Positions 60,805-64,000 of a stretch of 64,000 bases of DNA are shown here, one piece after another. The notes under the pieces were generated by a model. That model searched no databases. It was not told the origin of the DNA and saw only the letters and a list, made by a program, of their open reading frames with translations. Positions within the stretch are counted from its first letter, which is position 1; each line of letters starts with the position of its first letter. The stretch covers positions 1 through 64,000 of the forward strand of contig CAZPQN010000009.1 in the NCBI GenBank assembly GCA_964588795.1. Direction: 5' to 3'. Both the position numbers and the translations under genes were made by a program. Origin of the DNA: CAZPQN01 sp964588795. GTDB lineage: Bacteria > Fidelibacterota > UBA2242.

Positions 60805-61683
60805 CTACTTTTGGTACTTAGCTTTCCTTCTAGCCGCCGGCAGGTACTGGCTGACGCGCGGATGGTCGGGGGCCAGCTGCAGACACTTTTCCCAATTGGC
60901 GACGACCTCCTTCCATTTTCCCGCCACCCAGCAAACTGAACCAAGGTTATAATAGTAGTCAGCCTCCTGAGGCTTGATCCGGATCGCCTGCTGGTAATCG
61001 CGTACGGCCTCGGGATAATGCCGCAGTTTCTGGTGACAGAAAGCGCGGGCGGCATAATATTCTGCTTGCTCCGGACTCACCCGGAGCATCTGGTCATAAT
61101 CCCGAATCGCCGCCGGATAATTGCGACGTTCCTTGTACAGCCGCGCCCGGGCATACAAATATTCGGGTTCAGGACGCAATTCAATCGCGTGCGAGTAATC
61201 GCTCAGCGCATTTGGAAACTGGTGCAGGCGTTCGTAACAAGTGCCCCGGTCGGCATAGGCTTGCGCGTTATTCGGACTCATTTCTATCAGGTGGTGGTAG
61301 TCGTTTAACGCCTCGTCCATTCGTCCGGTCTGTTCCAGGCAAATGGCGTGTTTAAGGTATGCTTCCTCCACCGCCGGATTAAGAGTAATGACCTGCGCAT
61401 AATCAGTAAGCGCCGAATCATAATGCTGGAGATCAAAGTAAACGTTGGCGCGTCGCAGGTAGGCGTTGGCGAAGTCCGGTTTGAGGGCGATGGCCTGGTT
61501 GAAATATTCCAATTGCTGTTGCGGATCGTTGGTAGCTGTGCCACGACTGAACCAGGCCGCAGCGGACTGGATCGCTGATTCGGTTTGTGTTTCCCTGTCT
61601 CCGACGGGTAAAATGGCACAGCCGCTCAACCCGATCCCCAGGGCAATCATTGTTCCGGTCAAATGGATTCTAAGGTTTGGCAT
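60805..61683 (-). CDS. TPR-repeat lipoprotein
   Basis: A 292-residue lipoprotein: signal GTMIALGIGLSGC with lipobox, then seven or so tetratricopeptide repeats (NAYLRRANVYFDLQHYDSAL, AYLKHAICLEQTGRMDEALN, AYADRGTCYERLHQFPNALS, and similar) and a basic C-terminus (PAARRKAKYQK). The repeats are close to the consensus and would form a superhelical binding surface in the periplasm. It lies between the ferredoxin-ASKHA gene and the SQR gene, separated from the latter by 101 bp with a likely promoter. Role unknown. Confidence 0.82.
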   Translation of the reverse strand: MPNLRIHLTGTMIALGIGLSGCAILPVGDRETQTESAIQSAAAWFSRGTATNDPQQQLEYFNQAIALKPDFANAYLRRANVYFDLQHYDSALTDYAQVITLNPAVEEAYLKHAICLEQTGRMDEALNDYHHLIEMSPNNAQAYADRGTCYERLHQFPNALSDYSHAIELRPEPEYLYARARLYKERRNYPAAIRDYDQMLRVSPEQAEYYAARAFCHQKLRHYPEAVRDYQQAIRIKPQEADYYYNLGSVCWVAGKWKEVVANWEKCLQLAPDHPRVSQYLPAARRKAKYQK

Positions 61684-61701
61684 GATGGAAATTAGTTTTA
61701 G

Positions 61702-63210
61702 TCAGGTGGGAAACTGCATGTTCTTGGCAAACAACTCCTGAAATTCCGGGTCGCGGGCTATAGGAAAGTGTTCAACCAGGGGCAGGACTTTCCGATACTC
61801 CGCCCCAGTCAACAGGCTGAGTTTAGCGCCGCGCAGGGCTGTATTGCCCGCCTGTTCGATTTGATCGGGGTGGAAATTTAGCAAGCCGATGCGGGTGGCA
61901 CTGGGCAGGCTGACGTAATTCCCAAACGCCCCGGCTAAATAGACTTTTTCGATGTCCGCCGCACGCAGGTGCATCTGCCGAAGCAGGATGTCCATGCCCG
62001 CCGCAATGGCGCCTTTGGCCAACTGCAGTTCGCGTATATCGGCCTGAGACAAGACGACCGGGGCCGCGAGGCTGATCTGACGATGCGGCGTCAGAATTTT
62101 GCCCGATTTATCAATCCACTGCTGGTCAAGTCCGGTCGCGATGGCATCTACCAATCCGCTGCCGCAGATACCGCGCGGCGTCCCGCCGCCGATGACCTCG
62201 CTGATTAGTTGACTGTTCCGGACGTAGACTTTCCAAATCGCCCCGGTAGTAGCCCGCATCCCCATACCGATCTGAGCGCCTTCAAACGCTGGGCCTGCCG
62301 CAGTCGAAGCGCACATGATATGCTCGCGATTGCCAATTACAATCTCACCGTTGGTGCCGAGGTCAATCAACCCGACAGGTTGTTTGCTGTGTTGCATACC
62401 GACAGCCATAATTCCGGCCAGGATGTCGCTACCAACGAATCCTCCCAGGCAGGGCAAAAAGCGAATTTCGGGATTGCCGGCAAGTTGCCATTCGATCTCA
62501 GCCGCGAACCAGTGGATTTCCGCGCCCCGGTGCGTCTCAAACGGATAGCGCGCCAAGGCATCGATTGCCTGCCCGCCAAACAGGTGGTGCATGGCCGTAT
62601 TTCCGACGAGGTGAATAGCTTTAAGAGGCAGAGCGGAACAGCCACAGTTCGCGATTAGATTCGAGAGCAGCTGCCCGATTTGCCTGCGGATTAATTCACG
62701 CAGGGTCTGCGCTCCGGAAGCGTGCAGCGCGAAGTTGATCCTACTCATGATATCCGCTCCGTGACGCGCCTGCGGATTGAGCGCGGCCTCAGTCGCCAGG
62801 ACAGCTCCGGATCTTAAATCCAGAATTTGGGCGACCAGCGTGGTGGTTCCGACATCCACCGCCACTCCCAGCTCGGCCTTTTTATCAAGGTCTAGGACGT
62901 TGCCGTCTGCTAAAATGCTGGTGTTCCATTGTTCCAGTTCAATCACCATGGGTTCGTCGGCGGTGCACTGACAGGCGAGACGCCAGCCAGTGGAAAGTTC
63001 CGCGGCCGATAGTTGGCGACGTTGTACCTCATTCACCGGCAAATCGCCGTCGAGCAAACGGATGCGGCATTTACGACAAACACCGCGTCCGCCGCAGGGA
63101 AATTCCACCCCCTGTTCAAAAAGAGCGTCATGCAACGGCGTCCCGCGCGGCACTTCGATCGTCCGCCCGAGAGGTTCAAACCTGATTGTTACTTTTTGTG
63201 CGTCGGTCAT
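61702..63210 (-). CDS. [2Fe-2S] ferredoxin-ASKHA protein (RACo/DUF4445-like)
   Basis: A cytoplasmic protein of about 502 residues. The N-terminal plant-type ferredoxin domain binds [2Fe-2S] through FPCGGRGVCRKCRIRLLDG and RLACQCT. A linker leads to an ASKHA ATPase domain: LGVAVDVGTTTLVAQILDL, GLIDLGTNGEIVIGN and GICGSGLVDAIATG. This is the layout of RACo, which uses ATP to reduce inactive Co(II) corrinoid proteins, and related DUF4445 activators. ATG 63210 is preferred to the frame start at 63261. No corrinoid methyltransferase is present in the window, but cobO lies divergently 69 bp away, which fits a corrinoid-linked role. Confidence 0.85.
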   Translation of the reverse strand: MTDAQKVTIRFEPLGRTIEVPRGTPLHDALFEQGVEFPCGGRGVCRKCRIRLLDGDLPVNEVQRRQLSAAELSTGWRLACQCTADEPMVIELEQWNTSILADGNVLDLDKKAELGVAVDVGTTTLVAQILDLRSGAVLATEAALNPQARHGADIMSRINFALHASGAQTLRELIRRQIGQLLSNLIANCGCSALPLKAIHLVGNTAMHHLFGGQAIDALARYPFETHRGAEIHWFAAEIEWQLAGNPEIRFLPCLGGFVGSDILAGIMAVGMQHSKQPVGLIDLGTNGEIVIGNREHIMCASTAAGPAFEGAQIGMGMRATTGAIWKVYVRNSQLISEVIGGGTPRGICGSGLVDAIATGLDQQWIDKSGKILTPHRQISLAAPVVLSQADIRELQLAKGAIAAGMDILLRQMHLRAADIEKVYLAGAFGNYVSLPSATRIGLLNFHPDQIEQAGNTALRGAKLSLLTGAEYRKVLPLVEHFPIARDPEFQELFAKNMQFPT

Positions 63211-63279
63211 TTTGTATGCTGTTCGATGCGGGTAAGTAATTAAATTTCCAGCAGATTTCAAATAAAAAGGATAACGGGC

Positions 63280-63795
63280 ATGAAAGGATACCTGCAGGTT
63301 TATACGGGCGATGGTAAAGGGAAAACGACAGCGGCTCTGGGCCTGGCGGTGCGCGCCGCCGGTGCCGGATTAAAGGTTTTCATTGGTCAATTCGTGAAAG
63401 GCACTCCCTCAGCGGAAACCACAGCCCTGCAAAAACTGAACGACCAGATTACCCTCCGGCGGTACGGTCGGTCAGCTTTTATCATAAATCAACCGACGGC
63501 GGCAGATATCAGCGCCGCACAAGCGGGGTTAACAGAAGTACGACAAATCATCCAATCGGGGAACTATGACCTCGTGATTCTGGACGAAGCCAATATCGCG
63601 GTTCATTACGCACTCTTCAGCATTGACGAGTTAATTGAGACTATCAGCAATCGCCCCGCGCACGTCGAAATCGTCGTTACCGGCCGCTATGCCCATTCAC
63701 GTCTCATTGCCACCGCCGATTTGGTTACCGAAATGATCGCCGTCAAGCATTATTTCCAGCAGGGTGTCATCGCTCGTCCGGGAATCGAAAAATAA
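63280..63795 (+). CDS. cobO: Cob(I)yrinic acid a,c-diamide adenosyltransferase
   Basis: CobO/BtuR-type adenosyltransferase, 171 residues, attaching the adenosyl group from ATP to Co(I) corrinoid. P-loop YTGDGKGKTTAALGLAVRAA; FIGQFVKG; DLVILDEANIAVHYALFSID and VVTGRYAHSRLIATADLVTE are family landmarks. AAAGGA with a nine-base spacer precedes ATG. No other cobalamin-synthesis gene is in the window, so salvage is possible. Confidence 0.95.
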   Translation: MKGYLQVYTGDGKGKTTAALGLAVRAAGAGLKVFIGQFVKGTPSAETTALQKLNDQITLRRYGRSAFIINQPTAADISAAQAGLTEVRQIIQSGNYDLVILDEANIAVHYALFSIDELIETISNRPAHVEIVVTGRYAHSRLIATADLVTEMIAVKHYFQQGVIARPGIEK

Positions 63796-63828
63796 AACCC
63801 TGCGCCAGCTGGGGAAGCCGGCGCAGGG
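63793..63828 (-). terminator. Intrinsic terminator for the right-edge gene
   Basis: CCCTGCGCC (63798-63806) pairs with GGCGCAGGG (63820-63828). Reading on the minus strand the stem is followed by TTTTATTTTT, which overlaps the end of cobO on the other strand. Confidence 0.7.
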
Positions 63829-63854
63829 CGGGAGACGATAGAGGAGAGGGATCT

Positions 63855-64000
63855 TTAGTTCTTGATGAGGTAGGGCACAGCCCAGTAGGTGGCATTGAAA
63901 GGCGCCGCTTCATCGAAAATCGCCGCGTAGTCAATCACGTCGAAGAAAATCCGGCACATGCCGGCCCGGTAGCCGTGCAAACCAATGACACCGTTGAAAA
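63855..64000 (-). CDS. C-terminal end of an unidentified protein (truncated by window edge)
   Basis: The last 47 codons of a minus-strand gene ending TAA at 63857-63855. The sequence reads FNGVIGLHGYRAGMCRIFFD, then DYAAIFDEAAPFNATYWAVPYLIKN. The composition is protein-like, and a terminator follows at 63793-63828, so it is probably a real gene. No family recognised. Confidence 0.6.
   Translation of the reverse strand, partial: FNGVIGLHGYRAGMCRIFFDVIDYAAIFDEAAPFNATYWAVPYLIKN

Noticed and set aside
61702..63210. ASKHA-ferredoxin protein as an NqrF-like or xanthine-dehydrogenase subunit
   Set aside because: The ferredoxin domain is joined to GTTT- and GTNGE-type ATPase motifs and not to a flavin domain, so it is an activator-type protein.
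1..64000. CRISPR arrays, tRNA or rRNA genes, insertion sequences, riboswitches
   Set aside because: No regularly spaced repeats, cloverleaf candidates, transposase genes with terminal inverted repeats, or recognisable riboswitch cores were found by eye; short intergenic gaps leave little room for them. A covariance-model scan would be the decisive check.

Overview
The window reads as chromosomal DNA from a diderm, largely anaerobic bacterium of the FCB superphylum (Calditrichota/KSB1/Ignavibacteria-like rather than a typical Bacteroidetes). The clues are an LptD-type LPS exporter, two TonB-dependent receptors with carboxypeptidase-regulatory N-termini, secreted proteins ending in a 'NYPNPFNPTT' C-terminal sorting module, a bacterial GGGP synthase, a split glycine decarboxylase, and ferredoxin-linked 2-oxoacid oxidoreductases. 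The phylum assignment is inference from gene content; there is no rRNA or tRNA in the window. No CRISPR array, insertion sequence, phage or integrated element was seen. The stretch is gene-dense, with many GTG and TTG starts and many 4-14 bp overlaps.

Layout. 1-11.9 kb is cell envelope: the end of a secreted protein, two TonB receptors, a DUF1848 protein, a TPR lipoprotein, LptD and a trypsin-like lipoprotein. 12.1-15.3 kb is carbon metabolism: gapA followed at once by a GH57 glucanotransferase. 15.3-21.1 kb on the minus strand is a 2-oxoglutarate:ferredoxin oxidoreductase operon (korDABC) that continues into a 996-residue protein with two GlnD/GlnE-like nucleotidyltransferase modules. 21.2-30 kb is again envelope: an LD-carboxypeptidase, a TPR protein, a patatin-POTRA-barrel protein, and a pair of secreted wall hydrolases (DUF1460 and Amidase_3). 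30.1-38.4 kb holds a stand-alone E2 acyltransferase domain with a 59-residue winged-helix protein, a GltS-type symporter, a decayed locus, a PPi-type phosphofructokinase and pyruvate:ferredoxin oxidoreductase.

40.2-52.0 kb is a long plus-strand run: efp, accB, accC, gcvH, gcvPA, GGGP synthase, gmhA, xer recombinase, site-2 protease, small membrane protein, ftcD, mutL, miaA. 63.2-52.0 kb on the minus strand is the most striking block. It reads ferredoxin-ASKHA activator, TPR lipoprotein, then SQR-like flavoprotein, TusE/DsrC-like protein, DsrE-like protein, nqrABCDEF, CBS protein, and a 58-residue Cys-rich membrane protein resembling NqrM. Sulfide/sulfane handling, the quinone pool and the Na+ pump thus appear to share one transcript. 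cobO and the end of an unidentified gene close the window.

Metabolically, PPi-PFK, GAPDH, PFOR and KOR describe ferredoxin-based central metabolism. The Na+-NQR and a probable Na+-coupled glutamate symporter suggest sodium bioenergetics. The best leads for something undescribed are the SQR-TusE-DsrE-NQR operon with its terminal NqrM-like gene, the double nucleotidyltransferase attached to korDABC, and the E2-domain/mini-winged-helix pair.
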